The position numbers were made by a program, and so were the translations under genes. The notes beneath the pieces were generated by a model. It made no database searches and was not told the DNA's origin. It saw only the letters and a program-made list of their open reading frames with translations. DNA of 64,000 nucleotides from the NCBI GenBank assembly GCA_028280415.1, contig JANQLV010000051.1:124001-188000 (forward strand), written 5' to 3'. Of this stretch, positions 52,492-62,718 are shown one piece after another (position 1 is the stretch's first letter; the number at the start of each line of letters is the position of its first letter). This stretch comes from Saprospiraceae bacterium (lineage in GTDB: Bacteria; Bacteroidota; Bacteroidia; Chitinophagales; Saprospiraceae).

Positions 52492-53706
52492 TTGAATCAC
52501 GCAGATTTACCGCTACATTATGGGAGGGTCCCCCAATGGCTGGCTTCAAGAATGAAAACACTGGGACGGGCGATTGTTGAATCTATTGTCCTGGAATACG
52601 GGCGCGATGAAGTGATCCGCAGAATCAGTGATCCACTCTGGTTTCAATCTTTTGGAGCTGTATTGGGAATGGATTGGCATTCTTCCGGAATTACGACCTC
52701 TGTTATCAGCGCACTCAAAAGAGGCTTGAATCCTATTGCACATGAATTGGGTATCTATGTTTGCGGAGGCCGTGGTAAACAGAGCCGGGCCACCCCCAGA
52801 GAACTCTACGAAGTAGGGAATAAAACAGGATTGGATGGTGCATCGTTAGCGCGTAACAGTCGCCTGACGGCTAAAATTGACAATACCGCCATTCAGGATG
52901 GCTTTCAGATTTACCTGCATTCTTTTATTGTCACTGCCGATGGCAATTGGACAGTCATCCAGCAGGGAATGAATGATGCGAATGCTTATGCACGCAGGTA
53001 CCACTGGCATTCCAGAGACTTTGAATCCTTTATCAGCGATCCACACACGTCAATCTGTGGCCAGAACCAAGGACTGATCCTTAATCTTACAGATAAAACA
53101 GCCGGCAGCACACAACAAGGGGTTTTGAATATTTCCAACCAGCATCCAACCAAGATGATTCAGGAAATTGCCAAAATAAAAATGCCGGCTCACCATGATG
53201 TCAAAGCGAAAGATATCGATCTCAAGCGACTGGGAAGCGTCATTGCCCTGGCCTACGAAAAAGACCTGCAGGATTTCGAATCACTTTTACTGCTAGAAGG
53301 ATTAGGTCCGCGTACGCTCCAGTCATTGACCCTAGTGAGTGAAGTGATTTACGGGACACCATCCCGATTCGAAGATCCAGCTCGTTATTCTTTTGCCCAT
53401 GGAGGAAAAGACGGGCATCCCTTTCCCGTACCAACCAAAGTCTATGATGAAACTATTGCTACGCTCAGGCATGCAGTTAACCGGGCCAAAATTGGTCATC
53501 ATGAAAAGCAAAAAGCTCTGAAAAGTTTACATGAAAATGCCAGGAAGATCGAAAAGACATTTGTCCCCAATAATAATTTCGAAGAACTTATCGAAAAAGA
53601 ATGGGCGGAATCAAATCTCTTGGGCGGACGCACCGTTTTTGATAGTCTTAGCAAGAAGGAAAGACAAAAGAAAAGAAAGAAGAATAATCAGCTCAGACTA
53701 TTTTAA
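52492..53706 (+). CDS. DUF763 family protein
   Basis: A 404-residue protein of the DUF763 family, which is spread thinly across archaea and bacteria. HADLPLHYGRVPQWLASRM at the N-terminus, LKRGLNPIAHELGIYVCGGRGKQSRATP, and FSFAHGGKDGHPFPVP-type segments (YSFAHGGKDGHPFPVP) are characteristic. The middle has LLLLEGLGPRTLQSL, which resembles a helix-hairpin-helix and suggests DNA binding. The C-terminus is strongly basic (SKKERQKKRKKNNQLRLF). The start is TTG at 52492, since no ATG precedes the conserved N-terminus. Function unknown. Confidence 0.9.
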   Translation: MNHADLPLHYGRVPQWLASRMKTLGRAIVESIVLEYGRDEVIRRISDPLWFQSFGAVLGMDWHSSGITTSVISALKRGLNPIAHELGIYVCGGRGKQSRATPRELYEVGNKTGLDGASLARNSRLTAKIDNTAIQDGFQIYLHSFIVTADGNWTVIQQGMNDANAYARRYHWHSRDFESFISDPHTSICGQNQGLILNLTDKTAGSTQQGVLNISNQHPTKMIQEIAKIKMPAHHDVKAKDIDLKRLGSVIALAYEKDLQDFESLLLLEGLGPRTLQSLTLVSEVIYGTPSRFEDPARYSFAHGGKDGHPFPVPTKVYDETIATLRHAVNRAKIGHHEKQKALKSLHENARKIEKTFVPNNNFEELIEKEWAESNLLGGRTVFDSLSKKERQKKRKKNNQLRLF

Positions 53707-53891
53707 CGACGTTCTTCATCATCCAACATTACTATATCTTCCTGAATTACATCAGTATCAATGTAGTAAATCCCTGTATAAATAAAATTAAACAATAATT
53801 GCTCCCGCATCACTTCAAACTGCCCTTCATTTTCGGCACGAGCAGCAATCCAGTCTGTTGCTTCCAACCTGGTTTGAAATACTTTTTTCAT
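53703..53891 (-). CDS. small acidic hypothetical protein
   Basis: A 62-residue ORF (MKKVFQTRLEATDWIAARAE...) with an acidic C-terminus. It has a leader with AT-rich sequence directly before ATG, an amphipathic helix (ATDWIAARAENEGQFEVMRE) and a strand-like region with Tyr and Ile. Its stop overlaps the DUF763 stop by 4 bp (tail to tail). No family is recognised, but codon use and the good start region favour a real gene. Confidence 0.55.
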   Translation of the reverse strand: MKKVFQTRLEATDWIAARAENEGQFEVMREQLLFNFIYTGIYYIDTDVIQEDIVMLDDEERR

Positions 53892-54071
53892 GGCAGTTGT
53901 TTTTAATTTATAATTTATTTGTTAAAAGTGTCAAAGCCACTTTTTCTATACCAATAAGATGGTTTTTTCGCCAAAAGGTTCAAAGACATTTTTTTGTTTA
54001 ACAAAACATTAATGTTTTCACTATTTGACCTTGAAAACTCGACGTAGGATTATGAAATGAAGACCTACAAG

Positions 54072-54103
54072 TTTCGAATTATGGCCTTCGGAATTTATCT
54101 TTG
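54072..54103 (+). promoter_or_regulatory. promoter of the HupE-yidD-hemB operon
   Basis: TTTCG (54072-54076), 19 bp, then TATCTTTG (54096-54103), an exact TAnnTTTG match, with the start codon 14 bp later. Transcription start would be near 54109, so the leader would be very short. Confidence 0.55.
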
Positions 54104-54117
54104 ATTAAAAAAGCAGT

Positions 54118-54717
54118 ATGTCTTCATTGTTTGAAATCAACCTAAAACTAGGCTTTACCCATATTCTTGATCCCAATGCCTATGATCATCTATTATTCAT
54201 TGTAGCGCTTATTGCTATTTATCAGTTAAAACAATGGAAAAAAGTAGTTATTCTGGTTACAGCTTTTACTATTGGTCATAGTATTACCCTTGCTTTATCC
54301 GTTTTTGATATTCTGACCTTCCCTCAAAGAACAATCGAAATTCTTATCCCCATTACTATTTTGCTTACCGCTTTTTTCAATTTGATCCTGGCCTGGCGAA
54401 AATATCCTTTGGCCATGCCGAAAAATATGAGCTTTAATTACAGCATGGCACTTTTTTTTGGTTTGATCCACGGAATGGCTTTCTCCAATCAGCTAAAAGC
54501 AAGCTTATTTCCGGGGGAGGAAAACAGCGTTTTTACTCAATTGTTAGGTTTTAATATCGGGATTGAACTTGGTCAGCTATTAATTGTTCTGGGTATATTA
54601 ATCATATCATTTATTGCGTTCAATATATTGAAACTTAATCAGCGATGGTGGATTATCGTTCTTTCCCTTATCGTTATTATCTTTGCAGGAGAGCTTTTAG
54701 TTGATTTATTATGGTAA
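54118..54717 (+). CDS. HupE/UreJ-like membrane protein
   Basis: A 199-residue protein with six hydrophobic helices in the HupE/UreJ_2 family. KLGFTHILDPNAYDHLLFI, TAFTIGHSITLAL and GLIHGMAFSNQL carry the conserved histidines thought to bind nickel or another metal ion. In Bacteroidota this gene is commonly followed by a DUF6702 gene, as here (7-bp overlap). Transport of a metal is inferred from the family. Confidence 0.9.
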   Translation: MSSLFEINLKLGFTHILDPNAYDHLLFIVALIAIYQLKQWKKVVILVTAFTIGHSITLALSVFDILTFPQRTIEILIPITILLTAFFNLILAWRKYPLAMPKNMSFNYSMALFFGLIHGMAFSNQLKASLFPGEENSVFTQLLGFNIGIELGQLLIVLGILIISFIAFNILKLNQRWWIIVLSLIVIIFAGELLVDLLW

Positions 54718-55220
54718 AAATATTCTTATTAAGCTTGGTAACGCTTTTAACAACTGCAAATAAACCAGTACACGACTTTCATCTTAGCAAATGCCTGATC
54801 GAATATAGCGTAGCCGATCAGGCTGTGCAGATTACGATGTACATGTTTTTGGACGATCTGGAAGAAGCACTTAGGCAACAGGGAAAGGATAAATTGTTTA
54901 TCTGTTCCGGAAAAGAGCATCCAGAAGCCGAAAATTACCTCTTTCAATATATCCAACAACAGTTTAAAATAGCAGTTAATGAAGAAAGTGTAAATTTTGA
55001 ATTCGTTGGAAAGGAACAATCCGAAGACTTACAAGCTGTTTGGTGCTATCTGGAAGTACTTGATATTTCCAATTTCAAGAGTATTGAGGTTCACAATAGT
55101 ATTTTAATGGAAATTTTTGATGATCAGCAAAATATTGTGCAAATCTCAGCACCGGATAAAAAGCAGGGATATTTCTTATTTCAAAAGGGACAGGAAAGTG
55201 ATAAAGTAAGTTTCAAGTAA
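54711..55220 (+). CDS. DUF6702 family secreted protein
   Basis: A 169-residue exported protein (signal [16 protein letters not shown]) of the DUF6702 family; [27 protein letters not shown] is the typical N-terminal segment with a conserved His. It is translationally coupled to the HupE-like gene, so it may work with it, for instance as a periplasmic metal-handling partner. Function unproven. Confidence 0.87.
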   Translation: MVKIFLLSLVTLLTTANKPVHDFHLSKCLIEYSVADQAVQITMYMFLDDLEEALRQQGKDKLFICSGKEHPEAENYLFQYIQQQFKIAVNEESVNFEFVGKEQSEDLQAVWCYLEVLDISNFKSIEVHNSILMEIFDDQQNIVQISAPDKKQGYFLFQKGQESDKVSFK

Positions 55221-55233
55221 ACTTTATAAAGTA

Positions 55234-55488
55234 GTGCATACGATTTTAAAAAAGATATTCATTCTTCCGATTCGCTTTTATCAAGTGGCAATCTCTCCCT
55301 TACTTGGACCAAAATGCCGATTCCAGCCCACATGTTCTCATTATATGGTAGAATCTATTATGGAATGGGGCATTTTAAAAGGGTTCTGGTTGGGTATCAA
55401 GCGTATAGGAAAATGTCATCCCTGGGGTCCGCACGGCCATGATCCTGTTCCCAAAAATCCTAAAAAGAAAAAAACGAACACTAAATAA
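55234..55488 (+). CDS. yidD: membrane protein insertion efficiency factor
   Basis: An 84-residue YidD homologue that assists membrane protein insertion together with Yid[29 protein letters not shown] and [15 protein letters not shown] are the conserved parts, with three cysteines. The start is GTG at 55234, 13 bp after the DUF6702 stop; the stop overlaps the hemB ATG by 1 bp. Unlike the usual rnpA-yidD-yidC context it sits next to hemB. Confidence 0.93.
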   Translation: MHTILKKIFILPIRFYQVAISPLLGPKCRFQPTCSHYMVESIMEWGILKGFWLGIKRIGKCHPWGPHGHDPVPKNPKKKKTNTK

Positions 55489-56474
55489 TGCTAAGACGCC
55501 CACGACGCAATCGTCAATCACAAGCAATTCGCAATCTAAGTACGGAAACCCATCTCAACCTTGATCATTTGGTATACCCTCTTTTTGTAGTAAATGGCAA
55601 TAATATAAAAGAAGAGGTTTCCTCCCTTCCGGGAAATTTTCGCATGTCTGCGGATCACCTGCTTCGGGAAATTGAAGACTGTATGCAATTAGGCTTAAAC
55701 AGTTTTATCCTCTTCCCCGCCATTGATGAAGAATACAAGGATAAAACCGGAACTTATGCTTATCATCCCGACAATTTTTATCTGGACATCGCCAGAAAAA
55801 TCAAAAAAGAATTTCCCGAAAGTTGCCTTATTAGTGATGTAGCCCTTGACCCTTATAATGTTGACGGACACGATGGCATTGTCAAAGGCGGACGAATCCT
55901 GAACGATGAAACCCTGGTTCAATTATGTAAAATGAGTATTGCCCAGGCGGAAGCAGGTTTTGACATTCTAGGACCATCCGATATGATGGACGGACGGGTA
56001 CAAGCTATTCGGGAAGCGCTGGATCAAAAAGGATTCCACAATACGGGTATTATGTCATATACGGCTAAATATGCCAGTGCCTTTTATGGCCCTTTCAGAG
56101 ATGCACTTGATAGTGCCCCCGTGGAAGGAGAGAACATTCCAAAGGATAAAAAGACCTATCAAATGAACCCTGCCAATAAACGAGAAGCACTCATTGAGGC
56201 AGAACTGGATACAACAGAAGGAGCTGATTTTTTGATGGTCAAACCGGCACTCAACTACCTTGATGTCATCCATCTTCTAAAAGATAATTTCGAACTTCCA
56301 ATTGCCGCCTACCATGTAAGCGGGGAATGTGCAATGCTCATTGCTGCATGTCAGAAAGGCTGGTTGAATTACGAGCAGGCAATGCCCGAAACGCTCCTGA
56401 GTATTCACCGGGCCGGAGCAGATGTAATTCTAACTTACTTCGCAAAGGATTTTGCTAAAATGACAAAAAAATAG
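55488..56474 (+). CDS. hemB: porphobilinogen synthase (delta-aminolevulinate dehydratase)
   Basis: This enzyme condenses two 5-aminolevulinate molecules to porphobilinogen in haem synthesis; 328 residues, normal length. Schiff-base lysines are seen in SYTAKYASAF and MVKPALNYLD. The metal loop reads DVALDPYNVDGHDG, with Asp where the zinc enzymes have Cys, so this is the Mg-type enzyme. It is the last gene of the operon starting at 54118. Confidence 0.96.
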   Translation: MLRRPRRNRQSQAIRNLSTETHLNLDHLVYPLFVVNGNNIKEEVSSLPGNFRMSADHLLREIEDCMQLGLNSFILFPAIDEEYKDKTGTYAYHPDNFYLDIARKIKKEFPESCLISDVALDPYNVDGHDGIVKGGRILNDETLVQLCKMSIAQAEAGFDILGPSDMMDGRVQAIREALDQKGFHNTGIMSYTAKYASAFYGPFRDALDSAPVEGENIPKDKKTYQMNPANKREALIEAELDTTEGADFLMVKPALNYLDVIHLLKDNFELPIAAYHVSGECAMLIAACQKGWLNYEQAMPETLLSIHRAGADVILTYFAKDFAKMTKK

Positions 56475-56500
56475 TGCCCCGATATTATCAAGGCACTATT
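56470..56500 (-). terminator. terminator for the ECF sigma gene (and hemB end)
   Basis: AATAGTGCC/GGCACTATT (56470-56478, 56492-56500), 13-nt loop. On the minus strand it is followed by a run of T, so it best serves the sigma factor gene that ends at 56550. On the plus strand it overlaps the hemB stop and may also stop that transcript. Confidence 0.8.
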
Positions 56501-56549
56501 CCGTTTAGAGATTTATATAGACGCGTTGTTGGGTCAACGCTGTAATTTA

Positions 56550-57131
56550 TTATTGCAGGATAACTTCTTTCTCTTCTACCATTTTGCGAATATTGATCAG
56601 CGCATAGCGCATTCTACCCAATGCCGTATTGATGCTTACTCTCGTCAGCTGCGCAATTTCCTTAAAGCTCATATCTGCATAATGTCTCAGAATGACGACT
56701 TCTCTTTGTTCAGGAGGTAACTGATCGACTAATTTTCTAATCTTCTCGTGCGTTTGACTTTTAATCATTCTCTGCTCGGCATTATCATCGGAAACTTTCA
56801 GTACATCAAAAATGTCAAAAGTCTCAGTCGGTGCAACCTTGGGTCTGCGTTTAGCTCTTCTGAAATAATCCACACACATATTATAAGAAATACGCATAGC
56901 CCACTGCACGAATTTGCCTTCGTGGTTATACTTCCCTTTGCGAAGTGTATCAATTATTTTGATAAAAACTTCCTGAAATATGTCTTCAGCTAAAGCTTGA
57001 TCTTTTACAAAGAGATAAATTGATGTGTAAATTTTTTGGCGGTGACGGCTTAGAAGAACTTCGAATGAACGTTCATCACCTTCCAAATAAAGAGCAATAA
57101 GCTGCTGATCGCTAACTGGCATAACTTGCAT
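56550..57131 (-). CDS. ECF-type RNA polymerase sigma factor
   Basis: A 193-residue sigma-70 factor of the ECF group. Region 2 (FEVLLSRHRQKIYTSIYLFVKD, AEDIFQEVFIKII, WAMRISYNMCVDYFRRAKR) and region 4 (LPPEQREVVILRHYADMSFKEIA, SINTALGRMRYALINIRK) are complete. No anti-sigma gene is adjacent, in contrast to most ECF loci. It has a 640-bp upstream gap and its own terminator. Confidence 0.94.
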   Translation of the reverse strand: MQVMPVSDQQLIALYLEGDERSFEVLLSRHRQKIYTSIYLFVKDQALAEDIFQEVFIKIIDTLRKGKYNHEGKFVQWAMRISYNMCVDYFRRAKRRPKVAPTETFDIFDVLKVSDDNAEQRMIKSQTHEKIRKLVDQLPPEQREVVILRHYADMSFKEIAQLTRVSINTALGRMRYALINIRKMVEEKEVILQ

Positions 57132-57309
57132 AACTATCCTATTTTTCGCTTTTAGAAAAAATACTTAGTGTAGAAGTTTACCGTCTATAGCTTACAGTTT
57201 TATTGATTAATGAAATGAATGAGATTGTTATTCTCTCTTGATCAAAGATAAATCCAAAATTTACAGATTCCTAAGTTATCGCGCATTTTAAACTTACCTT
57301 AACAGAAAC

Positions 57310-57325
57310 TTAACGAGTTCGTTAA
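57310..57325. promoter_or_regulatory. palindrome upstream of the ECF sigma gene
   Basis: TTAACGA-GT-TCGTTAA, exact 7-bp arms. Its position between divergent promoters fits an operator for a dimeric regulator; nothing else supports this. Confidence 0.35.
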
Positions 57326-57504
57326 TTCTCTATCCAAGTCAAAAATGGGAATGTTTTATCAAAAAATCAAATTTTACTTTCATAAAATTTGTTAAAATTA
57401 ATTTTTCGCAAAATTCATGCAAAAACATAATTTTGCGTGAAGTACATATTCCCAATATAATTTCGAATCAAGTATCTATCCCTTTGTTTGGCAATATTAA
57501 ATAC

Positions 57505-57550
57505 TCATTTTTGAAAAAAATCTATATTTTGGTCATTTTTGAAAAAAATC
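57505..57550 (+). repeat. 18-bp direct repeat, two copies
   Basis: TCATTTTTGAAAAAAATC occurs at 57505-57522 and 57533-57550, 28 bp apart start to start, about 220 bp before uvrA. Each copy contains TTTTTGAAAAA, nearly palindromic. Confidence 0.85.
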
Positions 57551-57771
57551 ACTTCAGTATTCCCAATCCCAAGTTAAGCAGCAGACATTCCTCCATAAGT
57601 TTATTCCTGAGGCTTAACAATACCACTGCTTTGTACTTCAATTTCAAACCTTGAAAATCCAGTCCTGAGCAAAGAACCGATAAGATAAATTAATTAACTT
57701 TTCCACTTTTGTTAATTGCTTGAAAAACTCTATTTTCACTTTCTTGTTTTGAATGATAAAAAGGAAAGAAA

Positions 57772-60621
57772 ATGCCCAGGAAAAAAGATGCTGCTGTATT
57801 GGAACGACCTGCATTAGATAAAAGCAATAAATACATTTCTATAAAAGGCGCCCGAGCAAACAACCTTAAAAATATTGACCTGCAGATTCCCAAAAACAAA
57901 CTCGTCGTAGTTACGGGCGTCTCCGGCTCCGGAAAATCATCGATTACAATGGACACGCTTTATGCGGAAGGTCAACGCAGATACGTAGAAAGCCTTAGCT
58001 CCTACGCGCGTCAATTCCTTATGCGAATGAAGAAGCCGGATGTGGATTACATCAAAGGCATTTGCCCGGCAATTGCTATTGAGCAAAAAGTGAGTACCAG
58101 TAATGCTCGTTCTACCGTCGGGTCCTTGACTGAAATCTACGATTTTTTGAGATTGCTCTACGCCAGGATAGGAAAAACTTACTCCCCTATCTCCGGAAAA
58201 CTGGTGAAAAAGCATGAGGTATCTGATGTAGTAGACTATATTAACGGCTGCAAAGAGGGCTCAAAGGTTCAATTATTTATTCCGCTTCAACACAAATACG
58301 CAGATCGAAAACTTGAGCAGGAACTCAATCTATTACTCCAGAAGGGCTATTCCAGAGTACAAATAGACAAGGAACTATATCGCATTGAAGAGGTTTTGGA
58401 AGATGCGAATATTGATACAGAATTATCGCTTTCGGAGCTGGAAAAAGATCGTTTCAGGATTCTAATCGATCGTTTCGTGGTGCGCAAAGAAGATGAGGAA
58501 AACGCAAAACGCATTGCTGATTCAGTACAAACGGCCTTTTACGAAAGTGAAGGAGAATGTATTGTCGAAGTAAGTACCAGACGAACCTTGGGCCGCTTCA
58601 ACAATCGTTTTGAGCTGGACGGAATGGAATTTATCGAACCCAGCCCTCAATTATTTAATTATAATAATCCTTATGGAGCTTGTCCAAAATGTGAAGGCTA
58701 TGGAAAAGTCATGGGAATCGATGAGCACAAAGTAGTTCCTATCCAATCAAAATCCGTATACGATGGGGCCATCGCTTGCTGGCGCGGAGAAAAATTCGGC
58801 CGATGGCTACAGGAATTCCTGAATGTAGCTCACAAATTTGACTTTCCTGTTCACCGTCCTTATCAGGAACTAAGCAAAGCTCAGAAGAAGTTGCTCTGGA
58901 CCGGAAATCAATATTTTTACGGCATTAATGACTTCTTTTCTGAACTCGAAGAAAAGACTTATAAAATTCAGAACCGGGTCATGCTGGCGCGTTATCGCGG
59001 GAAAACGACTTGTCCGGAATGTGAAGGCGGCAGGTTGAGGAAAGAAGCTACATATATCAAAATAGACGGAAAACCTATTACTGATCTCGTACACATTCCG
59101 ATCGATGAACTCCTTGATTTTTTTGAAAGTATCCGGCTTTCCGAGCATGATCGAACGATTGCCAAGAGAATTCTGCTTGAAGTCACTAACCGCCTGAACT
59201 TTATGTGTGATGTTGGTTTGAGTTATCTGACCATCGGAAGACTTTCAGCTACCTTGAGCGGTGGCGAAACACAACGGATTAATCTAACCCGAACCCTGGG
59301 CAGCAATTTAACCAGTTCGTTGTATATTCTCGATGAGCCCAGTGTGGGCCTGCATCCCAGAGATACCAATCGTCTGGTCCAGGTTTTAAAAACTTTACGC
59401 GATCTCGGCAATACTGTCGTTGTAGTTGAACATGAAGAGGATATTATTAAAAATGCTGATTACCTGATCGATATCGGACCGGCTGCCGGAATTCACGGCG
59501 GTGAAGTCGTTTTTGCTGGTCCTTATAAAGAAATTTACGAAAAAGCCAATGACAGCCTTACCCCTCAATACATGAGTGGTCGTATGGAAATTCCTCTACC
59601 GGAAACCAGAAGAAAATATGTCAATAAAATCCAGATTAAAGGTGCAAATCAGCATAATCTTAATCATATTGATGCTACTATACCTTTGAATACATTAACC
59701 GTAGTAAGCGGTGTCTCGGGTAGTGGAAAAACAAGCCTCGTAAAACATATTTTATATCCAGCGCTCAAGAAACATTTTGGAGAACCGGTCAAAGTAGCTC
59801 CCGGACAACACTCAAGCCTTGAAGGCGATCTGGATCAATTGACTCAGGTTGAAATGGTTAATCAAAAGCCGATTGGAAAATCAAGCCGCTCCAATCCCGT
59901 TACTTATGTGAAAGCTTATGACGCTATCCGTAGTCTGATGACCAATCAGCAACTTTCCAAGATAAGAGGTTTTAAGCCTAAGCATTTTTCTTTCAATGTA
60001 GATGGTGGTCGTTGCGAGACCTGTAAAGGAGAAGGTGAGCAGGTAATCGAGATGCAGTTTCTGGCCGATGTTCGACTGGAATGTGAAGATTGTAAGGGCC
60101 AAAGATTCAAGCAAGAAGTACTGGATGTCCGCTATAAGGGCAAAAACGTATACGAAATTCTGGATTTGAGTGTAGATGAAGCTATTGATTTTTTTGCGGA
60201 GGTAAAAGAGGTGGTTAATAAAATAAAACCGCTAAGTGCCGTTGGTTTGGGTTATATCAAACTAGGTCAGTCTTCAAGTACATTATCCGGGGGAGAGGCT
60301 CAACGCGTAAAATTGGCCAGCTTTTTAAATAAAGAAAAAGTTAGCGAAAAGATTCTTTTCATTTTTGATGAACCAACCACCGGTTTACACTTCCACGACA
60401 TTCAAAAATTGCTAATTGCCCTTAATGCACTGGTAGAAAAAGGGCATACCGTACTGGTAGTTGAACATAATATGGAAGTGATCAAATGTGCAGATTGGAT
60501 TATTGACCTTGGTCCCGGCGGTGGTAAGGAAGGCGGAAATCTGGTATTCCAAGGACGTCCGGAAGATTTGGCAAAAGTCAAAACCTCTTTTACCGGTAAG
60601 TTCTTGCAGGAGAAACTGTAA
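57772..60621 (+). CDS. uvrA: excinuclease ABC subunit A
   Basis: The damage-recognition ATPase of nucleotide excision repair, 949 residues. Two ABC modules are present: Walker [10 protein letters not shown] (49-57) and GVSGSGKTS in the second half, signatures LSGGETQR and LSGGEAQR, and Walker [13 protein letters not shown] and [12 protein letters not shown]. Zinc sites are seen as [15 protein letters not shown] and [10 protein letters not shown] with CEDCKGQRF. UvrB and UvrC are not in the window. Monocistronic. Confidence 0.97.
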   Translation: MPRKKDAAVLERPALDKSNKYISIKGARANNLKNIDLQIPKNKLVVVTGVSGSGKSSITMDTLYAEGQRRYVESLSSYARQFLMRMKKPDVDYIKGICPAIAIEQKVSTSNARSTVGSLTEIYDFLRLLYARIGKTYSPISGKLVKKHEVSDVVDYINGCKEGSKVQLFIPLQHKYADRKLEQELNLLLQKGYSRVQIDKELYRIEEVLEDANIDTELSLSELEKDRFRILIDRFVVRKEDEENAKRIADSVQTAFYESEGECIVEVSTRRTLGRFNNRFELDGMEFIEPSPQLFNYNNPYGACPKCEGYGKVMGIDEHKVVPIQSKSVYDGAIACWRGEKFGRWLQEFLNVAHKFDFPVHRPYQELSKAQKKLLWTGNQYFYGINDFFSELEEKTYKIQNRVMLARYRGKTTCPECEGGRLRKEATYIKIDGKPITDLVHIPIDELLDFFESIRLSEHDRTIAKRILLEVTNRLNFMCDVGLSYLTIGRLSATLSGGETQRINLTRTLGSNLTSSLYILDEPSVGLHPRDTNRLVQVLKTLRDLGNTVVVVEHEEDIIKNADYLIDIGPAAGIHGGEVVFAGPYKEIYEKANDSLTPQYMSGRMEIPLPETRRKYVNKIQIKGANQHNLNHIDATIPLNTLTVVSGVSGSGKTSLVKHILYPALKKHFGEPVKVAPGQHSSLEGDLDQLTQVEMVNQKPIGKSSRSNPVTYVKAYDAIRSLMTNQQLSKIRGFKPKHFSFNVDGGRCETCKGEGEQVIEMQFLADVRLECEDCKGQRFKQEVLDVRYKGKNVYEILDLSVDEAIDFFAEVKEVVNKIKPLSAVGLGYIKLGQSSSTLSGGEAQRVKLASFLNKEKVSEKILFIFDEPTTGLHFHDIQKLLIALNALVEKGHTVLVVEHNMEVIKCADWIIDLGPGGGKEGGNLVFQGRPEDLAKVKTSFTGKFLQEKL

Positions 60622-60791
60622 TAGTTGAATGTAAACACCTAGGAATTTAGCGACAAGAATCGGCTATCGATTTTCGAAATTCGGGTTTTGGAAATCGGCG
60701 AAAGACGAAAAGCAAAATATCTAAAAGCTCGATTATTATTGGTCCCAAACTGATTTGCCAATAGAGTTGAAGCTTAAGTCAGTTTTAAAAG

Positions 60792-62246
60792 TTATTTTAC
60801 CACAAATTGCGGTATTCCATTTTCTTCCCGTATTTCTGTTTTCGCTCCAAGCATCCAGTCTTCCAGAGGAATTAATGCCCCATTTTGTATATGTTTTTCA
60901 AAATAGGAATCGATTGGTTTTTCTAAATACTGATTAACTGTTTTCAAAAACAACTCATCTGTTAATCTTTGTTTTCCGTGCCGGCAGACGTTTAGAAATT
61001 CCTGCATTACATCTTTAAGCCTATGCTCACCTTTTGAATCCAGGCGAATTCTCCAGTCTGTATACATAGCAAAAACACAGCCTCGGTTATAAGCCAGTTT
61101 CCCGTAGTTCGAATAATCCGTAAAAAAATTAGCTGCCAATTCTTCGTTAGTTGCCTCCCGAACTGCTGACTTATAGTATTTTTTTACCACATTATTGATT
61201 TGCCACAAATAGCCTTCCTCACTAATAAGGCCACATTCGCGCATATTAATATAAGTGAAGTAATCGGTAAAACCTTCAGAGAACCAATAACGATAAGCTT
61301 CGGGATCGGCTGTCTTAATTTGCAATCCAATCCACTCATGCATCAATTCATGACTAAAAAGATATTCAAAGTTTTTCAGGCCAACTTTTGGAGTAGCATT
61401 TAGCGCAAAAGAATTTCGCAGCCCTGTTCCCTGATAAGAACCATAGTTTTGTCCTTCCATAAATGGCGCCAGGGTCACCGTGAAATAATCAAAGTCATAG
61501 TCATTCCAGAATTTGCGCTGTTGAGTAATTACTTTTTTTAATAAATCCAGATATTCATCATCCGAAAAACGCCACTCTTTTCCACGCATTGCAACGTATA
61601 CCGGATCATCCGCAATTTTAATTTTATGTATCCGATAATCCCCACCGACAAAGATAGACTCTAACCAAAGACTGTCCCGCCAACGAAAGGACTGCTTTCT
61701 TTGATTGCTCCCGTAACTATTATGAATTACCCAGTCTTCAGGAAAACCTTCCCAATAAATATTTACCGGACGCTCTATTTTATTTAAGTCGGCCGGATAA
61801 AAAAAGACTCCGTTTCCATAAAACTGAAAGAAATCCTTTTGCAGAATAGGATGAAACATTTCATCGGGATTATCTACCGGATACTTTGGAAGGGATTGTA
61901 CAGTATAATTCACAGAGATGCTTGCCCTTGGTGCATGACGAAGTAATAAGTACCGGTCCGTTTGCTCTTCAATACTTGCATTTTTCACCTTGACCTTTTT
62001 AATATTTTCATTTAAACCAGTTGCCGGACCCCATTCACTTGGTGTATAAACTTTTGTAAGTCCACTAAAATCTCCCTGTAGTCTGAAATTCACTTTGAAT
62101 TGATAAACCCCTTCTGTTGAATCAAGTGCGATCGTATAGTCCAACTTTTGCTCTGACTCTTTTATAAGAAAACGCTGAGGCGGACAGGACATCACAAAAA
62201 GAACAATCAAAGGGAACAGAAGTACAACTGCTTTTTTCATAGCCAA
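60792..62246 (-). CDS. M61/M1-like metallopeptidase, lipoprotein
   Basis: A 484-residue exported peptidase (lipobox FVMSC, Cys21). The zinc site HELMHEW (H299, E300, H303) and the second Glu in WFSEGFTDYF (E324) give HExxH-x20-E, spaced as in M61 glycyl aminopeptidases and near the M1 pattern. The N-terminal half is a beta-rich M1/M61 type domain. There is no PDZ domain, which M61 members usually have. It follows the VOC gene with 12 bp between them. Confidence 0.87.
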   Translation of the reverse strand: MAMKKAVVLLFPLIVLFVMSCPPQRFLIKESEQKLDYTIALDSTEGVYQFKVNFRLQGDFSGLTKVYTPSEWGPATGLNENIKKVKVKNASIEEQTDRYLLLRHAPRASISVNYTVQSLPKYPVDNPDEMFHPILQKDFFQFYGNGVFFYPADLNKIERPVNIYWEGFPEDWVIHNSYGSNQRKQSFRWRDSLWLESIFVGGDYRIHKIKIADDPVYVAMRGKEWRFSDDEYLDLLKKVITQQRKFWNDYDFDYFTVTLAPFMEGQNYGSYQGTGLRNSFALNATPKVGLKNFEYLFSHELMHEWIGLQIKTADPEAYRYWFSEGFTDYFTYINMRECGLISEEGYLWQINNVVKKYYKSAVREATNEELAANFFTDYSNYGKLAYNRGCVFAMYTDWRIRLDSKGEHRLKDVMQEFLNVCRHGKQRLTDELFLKTVNQYLEKPIDSYFEKHIQNGALIPLEDWMLGAKTEIREENGIPQFVVK

Positions 62247-62258
62247 ATATAAATTAGA

Positions 62259-62672
62259 TCAGGTTACAAAGATCATTTCAAAATCCTTAAATGATTTGAA
62301 CTCAATAGCGTTCCCTGAAGGATCCAAAAAAAACATGGTCGCCTGTTCTCCAGTCTCGCCTTTAAATCGAACATAGGGTTCAACAACAAATTCAATCCCG
62401 TAATTTTTTAATTTTTCAGCCAATCGTTCCCATTCTGTCCATTCGAGAATTGCTCCAAAATGTCGTACGGGCACATGCTTTCCATCTACCTGATTGGTAG
62501 GTTCTGTATCTTCATCGCTATCTACCAAATGCGCTGTAATCTGGCTGCCCCAAAAATTAAAATCGATCCAGCGATCATCCGTTCTACCAATGCTACAACC
62601 AAGTAAATCTTCATAAAAAGCTCTGGTTGCCTGTAAATCTTTTACCGGGAAAGCTAAATGAAAAGGTTGCAT
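62259..62672 (-). CDS. VOC (glyoxalase/dioxygenase-like) family protein
   Basis: A 137-residue protein of two beta-alpha-beta-beta-beta motifs: [23 protein letters not shown] at the start and [16 protein letters not shown] at the end. Possible metal residues are His4, a central His (VRHFGAILE) and Glu in NAIEF. Glyoxalase, fosfomycin-type and dioxygenase activities share this fold; I cannot choose. It is co-transcribed with the downstream peptidase gene. Confidence 0.88.
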   Translation of the reverse strand: MQPFHLAFPVKDLQATRAFYEDLLGCSIGRTDDRWIDFNFWGSQITAHLVDSDEDTEPTNQVDGKHVPVRHFGAILEWTEWERLAEKLKNYGIEFVVEPYVRFKGETGEQATMFFLDPSGNAIEFKSFKDFEMIFVT

Positions 62673-62674
62673 AC

Positions 62675-62716
62675 TTGAATGATTGAATGATTGAATGATT
62701 GAATGATTGAATGATT
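62675..62716. repeat. tandem octamer repeat, 5 copies, forming the VOC leader
   Basis: Five perfect copies of TTGAATGA plus TT, ending 2 bp before the VOC start codon (62672). On the transcribed strand the unit reads TCATTCAA. With the -7 element just upstream, almost the entire 5' leader would be repeat. Confidence 0.95.
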
Positions 62717-62718
62717 AG

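Larger units (their letters stand above)
57132..57771. other. 640-bp AT-rich divergent region upstream of the sigma factor and uvrA
   Basis: It holds no convincing gene. Visible elements are a 16-bp palindrome TTAACGAGTTCGTTAA (57310-57325) about 180 bp before the sigma start, and an 18-bp direct repeat (57505-57522 and 57533-57550). A plus-strand frame of 73 codons at 57433-57654 has poor composition and I do not call it. Confidence 0.55.

Noticed and set aside
57433-57654. A 73-codon frame in the sigma/uvrA gap.
   Set aside because: Composition is like translated AT-rich intergenic DNA, it runs through the direct repeats, and there is no start region or homology.
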